53,747 nt of DNA from Candidatus Epulonipiscium sp. (GCA_012521395.1 JAAYML010000111.1:1-53747); one strand, 5' to 3'; positions 16,209 to 24,131 are shown, numbered from the stretch's first letter. A program made the numbers and translations. The notes: a model not told the origin generated them from the letters alone.

Positions 16209-17474
16209 TTGAGTAATGGGAATTACCGTTCATTTATTATTTTAAGACAAGACTGCAGGGGCTATGCTATATCCAGTAAGGAGCCATTTGGCTACTGTAA
16301 AATAGATGCCTATGGGGATAAAGCAAGATTCCAGCTATATGTACAGGAATTAAAAATTATTCCAAAAGAAAAGGGTTACCGATTTACCTTGCTGGCTAAC
16401 TTACCTGCGGGTCCTAAGCAAATTCCTTTGGATAGCTTTTATGTTGATGAAAAAGGTAAGCGGAATTTTAAAATTGAGATGGACCGAAATAATATAGGCG
16501 GAAGCGGCCTTAAAGTGGAGCAAATTGAAGGGGTAGCAGTCTTAGCTGAAGATTCTTTTTCTAATACAGTGGCTCCTTTAATAGGTTTTAAAAGAGAACC
16601 TTTTGAGTGGAATCCTAAAAAAATGCGAACAAAATTTGAAAAAGAAGAAAAAATGAAAGAAAATAATAAAGAAGAAAAGCAAGCAATAAAAGAAAGAAAA
16701 GAATTAAAAGAAACTACTACAGATGAAAAAGAACGAAAAGAAGAAATCAAGAAAAAAGAAATGGAAAGATCGGATATAGAAAAAGCAACAGAAAAGCTCA
16801 AAGAGATTAAAGGAGAAGATATTTATAAAGAAGAAAAGCAGGAAGAAAGAAAAGAAGAAAATATAATAGAAAAAGCTGTATCAGAAGAAAACGATGAGAC
16901 AAAAGAAATAAGATTATTTGAAAGTGAAAAAGAAAGGAAAGAAGATTTTACTGAAATTTTTGAATTTAAGAATGAAGAGCTAGAAGAAAAAAAGCCAGAT
17001 AAAGAAGAAAGAAAATCAGATCAAGATAAAGAAGAGTCAGCCAAAATTGAAACGGAAGATCAATTTTTTACTGGTCAAACTTATTGGAACTTTTTTGATA
17101 AAAGATCCAAAGAAGAAGATTATATCAATAAAATTATAGAGAGAAGTATTCGGATGAATCCTTTTGAAAAGCCAGGTGAAGATATGGAATGGTATAGAAT
17201 ATCCTATGAAGAACTTCCCCTTATTGTAAATTTCCCCTGGCGCTGGTATTCAAATCCCTTTTTATTGGTTGGGGCTAAAAAATACAATCATATTCTTTTG
17301 GGTAAGAATAAGAAATTAAATACTTATTGTTTAGGAATTCCGGACTTATATTCTCAGTATTCTAAAGAAAGAGCAGAATCTTTTGGCTACAGAACATTTT
17401 TGTGTTGTAGAAATACTCAACCAGTTACAGGAGAATATGGCTATTGGATTATCGATTTAGTCATGAATGTTTAG
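16209..17474 (+). CDS. Uncharacterised two-domain protein with Lys/Glu-rich linker
   Basis: 421 aa, function not recognised. An N-terminal beta-rich domain (1-135, beginning NYRSFIILRQDCRGYA) is joined by an extremely Lys/Glu-rich, probably coiled or disordered stretch (138-285) to a Trp/Tyr/Cys-rich C-terminal domain (318-421) ending in GEYGYWIIDLV. No signal peptide or membrane segment. TTG start with GGAGGG 6 bases upstream; no nearby in-frame ATG. The C-terminal layout resembles a domain I associate with uncharacterised proteins of anaerobic spore formers, so a sporulation role is a guess. Located where yabG would be expected after rsmA. Confidence 0.75.
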   Translation: MSNGNYRSFIILRQDCRGYAISSKEPFGYCKIDAYGDKARFQLYVQELKIIPKEKGYRFTLLANLPAGPKQIPLDSFYVDEKGKRNFKIEMDRNNIGGSGLKVEQIEGVAVLAEDSFSNTVAPLIGFKREPFEWNPKKMRTKFEKEEKMKENNKEEKQAIKERKELKETTTDEKERKEEIKKKEMERSDIEKATEKLKEIKGEDIYKEEKQEERKEENIIEKAVSEENDETKEIRLFESEKERKEDFTEIFEFKNEELEEKKPDKEERKSDQDKEESAKIETEDQFFTGQTYWNFFDKRSKEEDYINKIIERSIRMNPFEKPGEDMEWYRISYEELPLIVNFPWRWYSNPFLLVGAKKYNHILLGKNKKLNTYCLGIPDLYSQYSKERAESFGYRTFLCCRNTQPVTGEYGYWIIDLVMNV

Positions 17475-17540
17475 TTTTAAAAAAGGTCTGTTGCATTGAC
17501 AGTTAAATCAATTAATGTATTGTTTTACTTTAGTATTAAA

Positions 17541-17583
17541 AAAGGAGCTGTACGTAAATAAATTTTCGTAACAGCTCCTTTAA
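17541..17583. terminator. Bidirectional terminator
   Basis: AAAGGAGCTGT / ACAGCTCCTTT, perfect 11-base arms with flanking A and T runs, between two convergent genes. Confidence 0.88.
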
Positions 17584-17598
17584 TTTTAACTTTTATTT

Positions 17599-18393
17599 TT
17601 AATAATGTGTAGCAATATATTCAGCAGCTTCTTTCACCTTATCCTGATGGATTTTTTGTACCACATTGGTACCGTGGGTTCTGCTGTTTAAAAAATGTAT
17701 GTCCACATGACCATCTATGCCATTGTTTTTAACGGCATCTAAATTTTGTCCTCTGCCATATCCTCCACTGCGTTCGTTAACGACTTTTACAGCAGGTTCT
17801 GAATCTACTCCGGCATGAGGCATAGCGGTCATAGAACCAGCAATATAATTACCGTCTACTTCAACAACCACCGCTCTTCTTTCCCAACTAAAACCGCCCC
17901 AGATTTCTTTCATGATTTTTGTATCTTCTTTCGTCAGGGTTTCAACATCGGCATGATTGGTTCCGAAAGTTCTTTTAATCATGAAACTCTTACCTGTTTT
18001 TATATCTGTTACTTTAGCAGTTTTTCCTCTTGGGAATATGTACTGAACTTTGCTAAACCAATCAAGGGCTCCTTTTGAAGGAGTTGATTGAGTTGCTTCA
18101 CTGGATGCATTGCTGCCAAATAACGAATTATATGTCATATTTCCTACAATTCCATCTACAGCTAAACCATGGGCTTTTTGATATTTTTTCACTGCATCTG
18201 CGGTAATGGATCCATAGTAACCTGTAGCTGTGTGATAATTAAAATATCCTAATCTTTTTAACTCCGTCTGAACTTTTTTAACTTCTTCTCCCCTTGAACC
18301 TTGTTTTAAAAGAATGGCAGAGGCCTCCTGGGGAAGTATTAAAATAGATGCTACAAGGCTGCATATAATCCATTGTTTTATTTTTTTACTCAT
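17599..18393 (-). CDS. Exported peptidoglycan-binding protein
   Basis: 264 aa. Signal peptide MSKKIKQWIICSLVASILIL ending in QEASA (about residue 26). One peptidoglycan-binding type 1 repeat at about 30-92 (GSRGEEVKKVQTELKRLGYF). The C-terminal ~150 residues form a separate domain with NHADVETLTKEDTKIMKEIWGG, MPHAG, GHVDIHFLNSRTHG motifs; histidines and aspartates are conserved-looking, but I cannot name an activity. Secreted wall-associated role inferred. Strong GGAGGAG ribosome site and its own promoter. Confidence 0.85.
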   Translation of the reverse strand: MSKKIKQWIICSLVASILILPQEASAILLKQGSRGEEVKKVQTELKRLGYFNYHTATGYYGSITADAVKKYQKAHGLAVDGIVGNMTYNSLFGSNASSEATQSTPSKGALDWFSKVQYIFPRGKTAKVTDIKTGKSFMIKRTFGTNHADVETLTKEDTKIMKEIWGGFSWERRAVVVEVDGNYIAGSMTAMPHAGVDSEPAVKVVNERSGGYGRGQNLDAVKNNGIDGHVDIHFLNSRTHGTNVVQKIHQDKVKEAAEYIATHY

Positions 18394-18440
18394 GCTGTCT
18401 CCTCCTTTGATGACTAGATTACATAATTCCTTTACATATG

Positions 18441-18469
18441 ATTATATTACAAAAATGTTAATTTGTAAA
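18441..18469 (-). promoter_or_regulatory. sigma-A promoter of the peptidoglycan-binding protein gene
   Basis: Minus-strand TTTACA (18464-18469), 17 bases, TATAAT (18441-18446). Confidence 0.65.
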
Positions 18470-18505
18470 GTTGCTTTTAATAATTTTGTAATAAGTTTTA
18501 TAAAA

Positions 18506-18534
18506 TTAACTCTTCCGTGTAAAGGGCATATTAT
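18506..18534 (+). promoter_or_regulatory. Possible promoter of the 51-codon gene
   Basis: TTAACT (18506-18511), 17 bases, TATTAT (18529-18534), 32 bases before the small gene. Confidence 0.4.
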
Positions 18535-18566
18535 ATTATTAAGTAAAGATTAAAAAGGGGAATCCT

Positions 18567-18722
18567 ATGAAATTACATGAAAAAGTAAGGTTCAGGCTCC
18601 GCCAGTATGGCTATGAACATAAGAAAATTAAGAGTTTGTCACGGGAATTTTTTAATAAGATTGAAGAGATCGATAAGTATTTAGAAAAAGAAATGACTAA
18701 GAGCAGAAAAAGAAAAAAATAA
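18567..18722 (+). CDS. Small basic protein, 51 aa
   Basis: ATG at 18567 with AAGGGG upstream, 51 codons, then a terminator directly at the stop. The product starts MKLHEKVRFRLRQYGYEH and ends with a Lys/Arg tail (KSRKRKK); it is helical and basic. A promoter, ribosome site and terminator frame it tightly, which argues that it is real. The segment YGYEHKKIKSLSREFFNKI loosely recalls Spo0E-type phosphatases (short helical hairpins with a SQELD motif), but the key Asp is replaced by Phe, so this is only a suggestion. Confidence 0.65.
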   Translation: MKLHEKVRFRLRQYGYEHKKIKSLSREFFNKIEEIDKYLEKEMTKSRKRKK

Positions 18723-18749
18723 AGCCAACTAAAGTTGGCTTTATTTTTA
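18721..18749. terminator. Bidirectional terminator
   Basis: AAAGCCAACT / AGTTGGCTTT with a two-base loop and T/A runs on both sides. Serves the small gene and the convergent CPBP protease gene. Confidence 0.88.
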
Positions 18750-18777
18750 CATCAATAATAAAACATGAAATAATGAA

Positions 18778-19806
18778 TTATTCGAAAAGGGCAGTAGCTA
18801 CCATAAAAATAACAAATGCAATAATGGAGAGCCAGACTGGCCAATTGAGTACTTTTATTCTGGAAGGTTCAGCCTCAGTTGTAACAGCAGTTTGTTCTGT
18901 TGGAACAAGACTTTCTGTTTCAGGAAAATCCTTGTTTTGGGTGATTATTGGCTCTTGAATAATCGTATTGTCTTGAAGCAAGATATATTTTTTATAGTTT
19001 TCTTGATGGATGTCATGCATGAAGTATAGGAAAAGACCAGCAACAGGTGTTATCAAAAGGGCTAAAGCAAATGTAACCCCAACAGCTTGAAGTTTTTCTG
19101 TAAAAGAAGCTTCTAAAGCAGTAGTTGCAGCATCTGCATATAAATCCGGATATAATTCCATCATTTTAAAAAGCAGTTTTTGAAATAAAACAGTTGAACC
19201 ATTGATGGTAAAATGCATAATCATTGAAGGAAAAATAGAATTTGTAAGTCTTACGATATAAGCAAAGATTACACCCAGAACAAAGGCATATGAAAATTGA
19301 TGCAGATTTAAGTGGATTATTCCAAAAAAGAGGCCATTTATTAAAATGGCTCTTTTGATATCAATTTGGTCATAGCCGGATAATAAAACACCTCTTAGGG
19401 GTAATTCTTCACAAATGGCCGGGGTAAGAGCAATAACAGCCAGTAATGCTAAAGTTGGGGAAGATATTATTTTTTCCATCACGAAAGGAACATCATTGGT
19501 AACAAACAAATTAGCAAGAGAAGATATAAACATGACTAATGGTAAGATAAAAATGCCAACTAAAAAAGAAAGAATGACAGTCGGTAAACCAGGCCAGTTT
19601 AGTCTAAGCGTTTTTTTAACTGGTGATTTTGTAACGATAAGGTATATTATCGTAGGCAAAACTAAAAATATAATCTCTATCATAACTTGAATGAATAAAA
19701 TAGGCAGTTGCTTTATTCCCGGTATAAAGGATAAAATAATACTACCAATCATAAAAGCAAATAAAATAATGGCAGCAAACAAGTTACTTCTATGAGTTGT
19801 ATTCAT
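18778..19806 (-). CDS. CPBP-family intramembrane glutamic protease
   Basis: 342 aa polytopic membrane protein with about eight to nine hydrophobic segments. The three family motifs are present: EELPLR (133-138), the FGIIH histidine soon after, and HFTIN. These belong to the Rce1/Abi-type proteases; bacterial members have roles in membrane protein processing, bacteriocin immunity or none known. A hydrophilic loop (about 270-320) and one last membrane helix close the protein. No bacteriocin gene lies nearby, so a substrate cannot be proposed. Confidence 0.9.
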   Translation of the reverse strand: MNTTHRSNLFAAIILFAFMIGSIILSFIPGIKQLPILFIQVMIEIIFLVLPTIIYLIVTKSPVKKTLRLNWPGLPTVILSFLVGIFILPLVMFISSLANLFVTNDVPFVMEKIISSPTLALLAVIALTPAICEELPLRGVLLSGYDQIDIKRAILINGLFFGIIHLNLHQFSYAFVLGVIFAYIVRLTNSIFPSMIMHFTINGSTVLFQKLLFKMMELYPDLYADAATTALEASFTEKLQAVGVTFALALLITPVAGLFLYFMHDIHQENYKKYILLQDNTIIQEPIITQNKDFPETESLVPTEQTAVTTEAEPSRIKVLNWPVWLSIIAFVIFMVATALFE

Positions 19807-19937
19807 AAAAACACCTCTTTAATATTTTAATAGTATTATAATATATTATCAAAGAAGTTTAATTTTAACAAGTCAATCAAATGATGAGTTACCATTTTTT
19901 TTAATACGCTTTTTAATAATTTTTTTTAAGCTTTTAC

Positions 19938-19966
19938 TTGAAAAAGATTTTTATCCGTGTTATAAT
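19938..19966 (+). promoter_or_regulatory. sigma-A promoter of tRNA-Lys/tRNA-Leu
   Basis: TTGAAA (19938-19943), 17 bases, TATAAT (19961-19966), 20 bases before the first tRNA. Confidence 0.8.
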
Positions 19967-19986
19967 ACCCTTTGCGTAGAAAGCTT

Positions 19987-20059
19987 GCACCATTAGCTCA
20001 GTTGGTAGAGCACCTGACTCTTAATCAGGGTGTCCGGGGTTCGAGCCCCCGATGGTGTA
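19987..20059 (+). tRNA. tRNA-Lys (CTT)
   Basis: Acceptor GCACCAT pairs with ATGGTGT (terminal G-U); anticodon loop CTCTTAA gives CTT. No encoded CCA. With tRNA-Lys(TTT) at 697 the window covers both lysine codons by cognate tRNAs. Confidence 0.94.
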
Positions 20060-20063
20060 TTTT

Positions 20064-20149
20064 GCGATTGTGGCGGAATTGGCATACGCGCTAGACTAAG
20101 GATCTAGTGTCCACTTACGGACTTGGGGGTTCGAGTCCCCCCAATCGCA
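20064..20149 (+). tRNA. tRNA-Leu (AAG)
   Basis: Acceptor GCGATTG pairs with CAATCGC; long variable arm; anticodon loop CTAAGGA gives AAG. An A at wobble position 34 is unusual in bacteria outside tRNA-Arg(ACG) and suggests deamination to inosine. No encoded CCA. Confidence 0.93.
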
Positions 20150-20158
20150 TATGAATAA

Positions 20159-20199
20159 TAAAGGGTGTTTGGTCGAGTCCCAAATACCCTTTGTTTTTT
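20159..20199 (+). terminator. First terminator of the tRNA-Lys/Leu operon
   Basis: AAAGGGTGTTTGG / CCAAATACCCTTT with loop TCGAGTC, followed by a T run. The loop and flanks look like a tRNA T-arm. Confidence 0.85.
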
Positions 20200-20200
20200 T

Positions 20201-20237
20201 GCCTTGAACAAAGACAAATTGTTCTGGGCTTTTTTTA
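20201..20237 (+). terminator. Second, back-to-back terminator
   Basis: GCCTTGAACAA / TTGTTCTGGGC (one mismatch) followed by seven T residues. It starts one base after the first terminator's T run. Confidence 0.8.
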
Positions 20238-20333
20238 TATAAAGTTAGCTTTGGATACGGAGTAAAATTACAGGAAAAATTCACTGAATGCTATAACTAT
20301 TTCATTCTTCAGGATAGGAATATGATAAAGATG

Positions 20334-20368
20334 ACAAGAAAAGCAGACGCTATAGCGCATTTTCTTGT
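20334..20368 (+). other. 5' leader hairpin before the DUF1659/DUF2922 pair
   Basis: ACAAGAAAA (20334-20342) pairs with TTTTCTTGT (20360-20368), enclosing the palindrome CGCTATAGCG. It ends 12 bases before the GGAGGTG ribosome site. No T run follows at once, so it is more likely an mRNA-stabilising or regulatory structure, or a protein operator, than a terminator. Confidence 0.55.
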
Positions 20369-20392
20369 AATAAAATTATGGGAGGTGAAAGA

Positions 20393-20599
20393 ATGGCATT
20401 AGTGGCAAACGTTGTAGGAACAAAATTAAGTTTAAAGTTTCAGGATGGGGACAAGACGATTTCTAAAACATATGGAAACATTAAAGCAGATGCGACAGAC
20501 CAGGCTGTTTTTGATGTAGCAAGAAATATAGCATATTTGTCTGACAAAACAGTGGAAGTGGTAAAAAAAGTGGTTGAGACAGAATTAGCGGAAGTTTAA
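20393..20599 (+). CDS. DUF1659 family small protein
   Basis: 68 aa from ATG 20393, with GGAGGTG just upstream; the in-frame ATG at 20378 precedes the ribosome site. Short beta-alpha protein with the family look (VVGTKLSLKFQDGDKTISKTY). Function unknown. DUF1659 genes in Firmicutes are nearly always followed by a DUF2922 gene, as here (30 bases apart), so the two products may form a complex. Shared leader hairpin and shared terminator define a two-gene operon. Confidence 0.85.
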   Translation: MALVANVVGTKLSLKFQDGDKTISKTYGNIKADATDQAVFDVARNIAYLSDKTVEVVKKVVETELAEV

Positions 20600-20629
20600 T
20601 TATAAGTAAGATAAAGGAGGGGTGAATTG

Positions 20630-20854
20630 ATGGATACAAATAAGGTTTTGGAAATGATTTTTTTAGCTGTTGATGGAAGTAAAGTGACGATTGCGGTACC
20701 TTCACCAAAAGATAGTTTAAGCAATAGTGAAGTGGACGGGGTTATGAATGAAATTATTCAGGCCAATATATTTAGTGATAATCATGGAAACTTAGTTAAA
20801 AAATATGGAGCAAGAAAAGTAATCAAAACGGTTGAAGAAATCCCATTAGAATGA
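20630..20854 (+). CDS. DUF2922 family small protein
   Basis: 74 aa. ATG at 20630 lies 9 bases after AAGGAGG; a TTG at 20627 is also possible. Family-like core MIFLAVDGSKVTIAVPSPKD followed by a helical half. Function unknown; paired with the DUF1659 gene. Followed immediately by a strong terminator. Confidence 0.85.
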   Translation: MDTNKVLEMIFLAVDGSKVTIAVPSPKDSLSNSEVDGVMNEIIQANIFSDNHGNLVKKYGARKVIKTVEEIPLE

Positions 20855-20855
20855 A

Positions 20856-20886
20856 AAAGGCAGGGCAACCTGCCTTTAATTTTTTT
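20856..20886 (+). terminator. Terminator of the DUF1659/DUF2922 operon
   Basis: AAAGGCAGG / CCTGCCTTT with GCAA tetraloop, then AATTTTTTT. Confidence 0.92.
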
Positions 20887-20973
20887 AAAAATCTAATTTT
20901 ATAATCTAATATAAATGTTTAATATCTTTTAATCATGTAGTATAATTCAAGTAATAGATAATTAATAATATAA

Positions 20974-21007
20974 TAATATTTTCTGCTATTTATCATAATT
21001 TATCATA
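20974..21007 (+). promoter_or_regulatory. Candidate sigma-E promoter of ytvI with tandem repeat
   Basis: TAATATT (20974-20980) matches KMATATT; 13 bases later CATAATTT (20994-21001). Overlaps two perfect tandem copies of ATTTATCATA (20988-20997, 20998-21007). The orthologue is sigma-E-controlled in B. subtilis. Confidence 0.4.
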
Positions 21008-21051
21008 AAGTCAAATATCAATAAAAATAAGACAAGTATAAGGGTGATACA

Positions 21052-22119
21052 ATGATAGAGTTTTATAAAAAACACAAAGATAGTATTAATAAATTACTGA
21101 CAGCTTTATTCTTAATTTTATGCTTATACTTGTTTTTCCGTTATATTTTTTCGTATGTTGCACCCTTTATTATTGCCTGGCTTTTAGCTTCTGCCATGGA
21201 GCCTTTAGTCAGGTGGTTTCAAAAAAAATGCAAGATGCCCAGAGGGCTTGCAAGTATTTTATCAATCATTATTATTCTTGTTTTTATAGGAACTGTAGTA
21301 ACAGGAATCGTTATGAGAATTATCCAGGAAGCTCAGGCTTTTGCACAGGATTTTCCTGCTTATTATAAAGGATTTATGGAGAGTTTAGAAAGTTTAAGAG
21401 GAAAGACAGAAACCTTTATTTTAGCCTTACCGGATTCTCTTCAGGATTTAATAAGAAATGGTTTTGATGCCATCATGAAAAGTTTAACAGAGGCGGTCGG
21501 ACCAGGTGTTAAAAAAGGTTCTATTGGCTTTGTTGTGGCCCTTCCGAATGCTTTTTTTGTCAGTGTTGTGACCTTGATTGCAACCTTCTTTATGAGTAAA
21601 GATAAGATGAAAATCCAGAACTTTATTGAAAGACAATTGCCAGCCAGTTGGAACAGAAAAATAGATATCGCCAGAAGGGATTTATTTGGGGCTTTATTAG
21701 GATATATAAAAACCCAGCTTATTCTTATGATATTTGTTTCCAGTATATGTATTATAGGTCTTACAATTCTAAGGGTAAAATATTCTTTATTAATAGGATT
21801 TGTTATCGGTATTTTTGATGCTTTCCCCATTTTGGGAAGTGGTGGGATTCTTATTCCCTGGGCCATTTATAATTTTATTACGGGGGATTATTTCAGAGCG
21901 ATAGGTTTTTTAATCATATATGGTGTGGTTATTTTATTCAGACAAATGGTAGAACCTAAAGTTTTAGGAACACAAATAGGGGTTTATCCCCTTGTGACCT
22001 TAATGGCTATGTACATAGGTATTAAGATGTTTGGTGTTATAGGAATTATTGCAGGTCCTATAGTAGTTATTTTTATAAAGACCATGCAGAAAGTTGGAAT
22101 TATTCCTGAGTGGAGATAA
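21052..22119 (+). CDS. ytvI: Sporulation integral membrane protein YtvI (AI-2E transporter superfamily)
   Basis: 355 aa, about eight membrane helices: a pair at 14-50, one at 63-87, then a long soluble segment (95-155) and a C-terminal bundle. The C-terminal FDAFPILGSGGILIPWAIY and GVYPLVTLMAMYIGIK segments are typical of the YtvI branch. In B. subtilis this protein (SpoVV) sits in the outer forespore membrane and helps dipicolinic acid enter the forespore. Monocistronic. Confidence 0.9.
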   Translation: MIEFYKKHKDSINKLLTALFLILCLYLFFRYIFSYVAPFIIAWLLASAMEPLVRWFQKKCKMPRGLASILSIIIILVFIGTVVTGIVMRIIQEAQAFAQDFPAYYKGFMESLESLRGKTETFILALPDSLQDLIRNGFDAIMKSLTEAVGPGVKKGSIGFVVALPNAFFVSVVTLIATFFMSKDKMKIQNFIERQLPASWNRKIDIARRDLFGALLGYIKTQLILMIFVSSICIIGLTILRVKYSLLIGFVIGIFDAFPILGSGGILIPWAIYNFITGDYFRAIGFLIIYGVVILFRQMVEPKVLGTQIGVYPLVTLMAMYIGIKMFGVIGIIAGPIVVIFIKTMQKVGIIPEWR

Positions 22120-22151
22120 ATACACGATAAAAAATGAATAAAGTGAATAAC

Positions 22152-22180
22152 TTGTATAATAAATATAATTCATTTATAAT
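22152..22180 (+). promoter_or_regulatory. sigma-A promoter of the paaK-ACT operon
   Basis: TTGTAT (22152-22157), 17 bases, TATAAT (22175-22180). It implies a 140-base leader containing a TATTTTCC / GGAAATA hairpin near 22196-22216 with no recognised function. Confidence 0.5.
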
Positions 22181-22330
22181 GATTTAAAAATAATGTATTT
22201 TCCAAACAGGAAATATCTTTATCTGGCTGCTTCCTGACAGCTCTTAAAATTAAAGTTCCAATGAGCGTAAAATATTTGATTACTATAAAAAATAAGAAAT
22301 TATTAATAAGAGAGTGGGGAGACTTAGACT

Positions 22331-23629
22331 ATGATTTGGAATGAATATAATGAGTGCATGAGCCGGGAAGAAATGATCAAACTCCAAAGTAAAAGACTAT
22401 GTGAGACGGTTGAAAGGGTTTATCATAATGTCCCTTTTTATAGAAAGAAAATGCAGGAAATGGGCATGGAACCAGGAGATATAAGAGGCATTGAAGATTT
22501 AAATAAACTTCCCTTTACAACAAAGCAGGATTTAAGGGATAATTATCCTTTTGGCTTATTTGCTGTACCTATGAGTGAAGTGATGAGACTGCATGCCTCT
22601 TCTGGTACAACGGGAAAGCCGACAGTAGTAGGTTATTCGAGAAAAGATATAACAACCTGGTCTGAAGTGGTTGCCAGGTGTCTTTGTGCTGCTGGCGTCA
22701 GGAAAAATGATGTTATTCAGATAGCTTATGGATATGGTTTGTTTACTGGTGGCTTAGGTTTGCATTATGGTAGTGAAAAGGTTGGAGCAACTGTCATTCC
22801 TATATCCGGCGGAAACACACAAAAGCAAATTCAAATTATGAGAGATTTTAAAAGTACGGTGTTAGCATGTACACCCTCCTATGCTCTTTACCTGGCTGAA
22901 ACGATGGAAGAAATGGGCGTTGATCCTAAAGAACTTTCTTTAAGAGTTGGAATTTTTGGAGCTGAACCCTGGACCGAAGAAATGAGGAAAAAGATTGAAA
23001 GCAAGTTGCATTTAAAGGCGATTGATATATTTGGTTTAAGTGAAATTGTTGGTCCTGGTGTTTCTTGTGAATGTGAAATGCAAAATGGCCTACATATTAA
23101 CGAAGATCATTTTATTCCTGAGACCATTAATCCAGATACCTTAGAAACGGTTTCAGAAGGAGAGGTTGGGGAACTGGTATTTACAACCATTACAAAAGAG
23201 GCGCTTCCACTTCTCAGATACAGGACAAGAGATTTAACCGTTCTTCATTATGATAATTGCCCGTGTGGAAGAACTTTGGTTCGTATGGAAAAATGTAAAG
23301 GCCGAAGTGACGATATGTTAATTATTCGCGGCGTAAACGTATTCCCATCTCAAATAGAAAGTGTATTGTTGAATATGGGAGAAACTAAGCCTCATTATTT
23401 ACTTATTGTTGATAGGATAAATAATCTGGATACTTTAGAAGTATGGGTAGAAGTGGATGAAATCTTCTTCTCGGATGAAATCAGAAATCTTGAATCTTTG
23501 TCAGCAAAAATTAAACATCAGATAGAAAGCACTCTAGGAATTTCTGTAAAAGTTAAACTTGTAGAGCCAAAGACCATCGAAAGAACAGAAGGAAAAAGTA
23601 AAAGGGTTATCGACAGGAGAAAACTTTAA
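22331..23629 (+). CDS. paaK: Phenylacetate-CoA ligase family protein (PaaK-like)
   Basis: 432 aa adenylate-forming enzyme. The phosphate loop SSGTTGKPT is at 90-98, the adenine-binding region includes FGAEPWTE, and the C-terminal subdomain begins near [21 protein letters not shown]. Makes aryl-acetyl-CoA from the acid, ATP and CoA. In anaerobes such paaK-ACT pairs usually accompany indolepyruvate or related 2-oxoacid ferredoxin oxidoreductases (iorAB), which are absent here. Directly followed by the ACT-domain gene, 11 bases away. Confidence 0.92.
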   Translation: MIWNEYNECMSREEMIKLQSKRLCETVERVYHNVPFYRKKMQEMGMEPGDIRGIEDLNKLPFTTKQDLRDNYPFGLFAVPMSEVMRLHASSGTTGKPTVVGYSRKDITTWSEVVARCLCAAGVRKNDVIQIAYGYGLFTGGLGLHYGSEKVGATVIPISGGNTQKQIQIMRDFKSTVLACTPSYALYLAETMEEMGVDPKELSLRVGIFGAEPWTEEMRKKIESKLHLKAIDIFGLSEIVGPGVSCECEMQNGLHINEDHFIPETINPDTLETVSEGEVGELVFTTITKEALPLLRYRTRDLTVLHYDNCPCGRTLVRMEKCKGRSDDMLIIRGVNVFPSQIESVLLNMGETKPHYLLIVDRINNLDTLEVWVEVDEIFFSDEIRNLESLSAKIKHQIESTLGISVKVKLVEPKTIERTEGKSKRVIDRRKL

Positions 23630-23640
23630 GGAGGGATATA

Positions 23641-24081
23641 ATGCTCATTAAGCAGTTATCGGTTTTCCTGGAAAACAAGTCGGGAAGATTAACGGAAGTA
23701 ACAAAAACTTTAGGGGATTTAGATATTAATATTTCTGCACTCAGCATTGCTGATACGGCAGAATATGGGATTCTCAGAATGATTCTGACAGATCCGGATA
23801 AAGCCTATAAAGCATTAAAAGAAAAGGGTTTTTCCGTAAGATTAACAGATGTATTATGTATTGCAACACCCCATAGACCCGGGGAATTGGCAAAGGCATT
23901 AGATATTCTTTCAAAAAATGGTATCAGTGTAGAATATATGTATGCTTTTGAAGTAGGCGAAAAAGCTTTTATTGTAATTAAAACGGCAGATAATCAAAAG
24001 ACCATTGATACAATAATTGCTCATAAAGATGAAGTAGAACTGATTAATGCCGATGAAATTTGTCAAATACGGGCTAAGTAG
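23641..24081 (+). CDS. Tandem ACT-domain protein
   Basis: 146 aa made of two ACT domains (about 1-68 and 70-140; second starts at IATPHRPGELAKALDILS). Such stand-alone ACT proteins bind amino acids and follow paaK in many anaerobes, so a role in sensing an aromatic amino acid and tuning the ligase or its pathway is likely but not proven. AAGGAGG ribosome site; same operon as paaK. Confidence 0.92.
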   Translation: MLIKQLSVFLENKSGRLTEVTKTLGDLDINISALSIADTAEYGILRMILTDPDKAYKALKEKGFSVRLTDVLCIATPHRPGELAKALDILSKNGISVEYMYAFEVGEKAFIVIKTADNQKTIDTIIAHKDEVELINADEICQIRAK

Positions 24082-24101
24082 CATAAAAAATCTTAAATGC
24101 C

Positions 24102-24131
24102 TTGACAAGACAGTAAGTTATATTTTATTAT
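24102..24131 (+). promoter_or_regulatory. Promoter of the proS T-box leader
   Basis: Perfect TTGACA (24102-24107), 18 bases, TATTAT (24126-24131), just before the T-box start. Confidence 0.6.
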
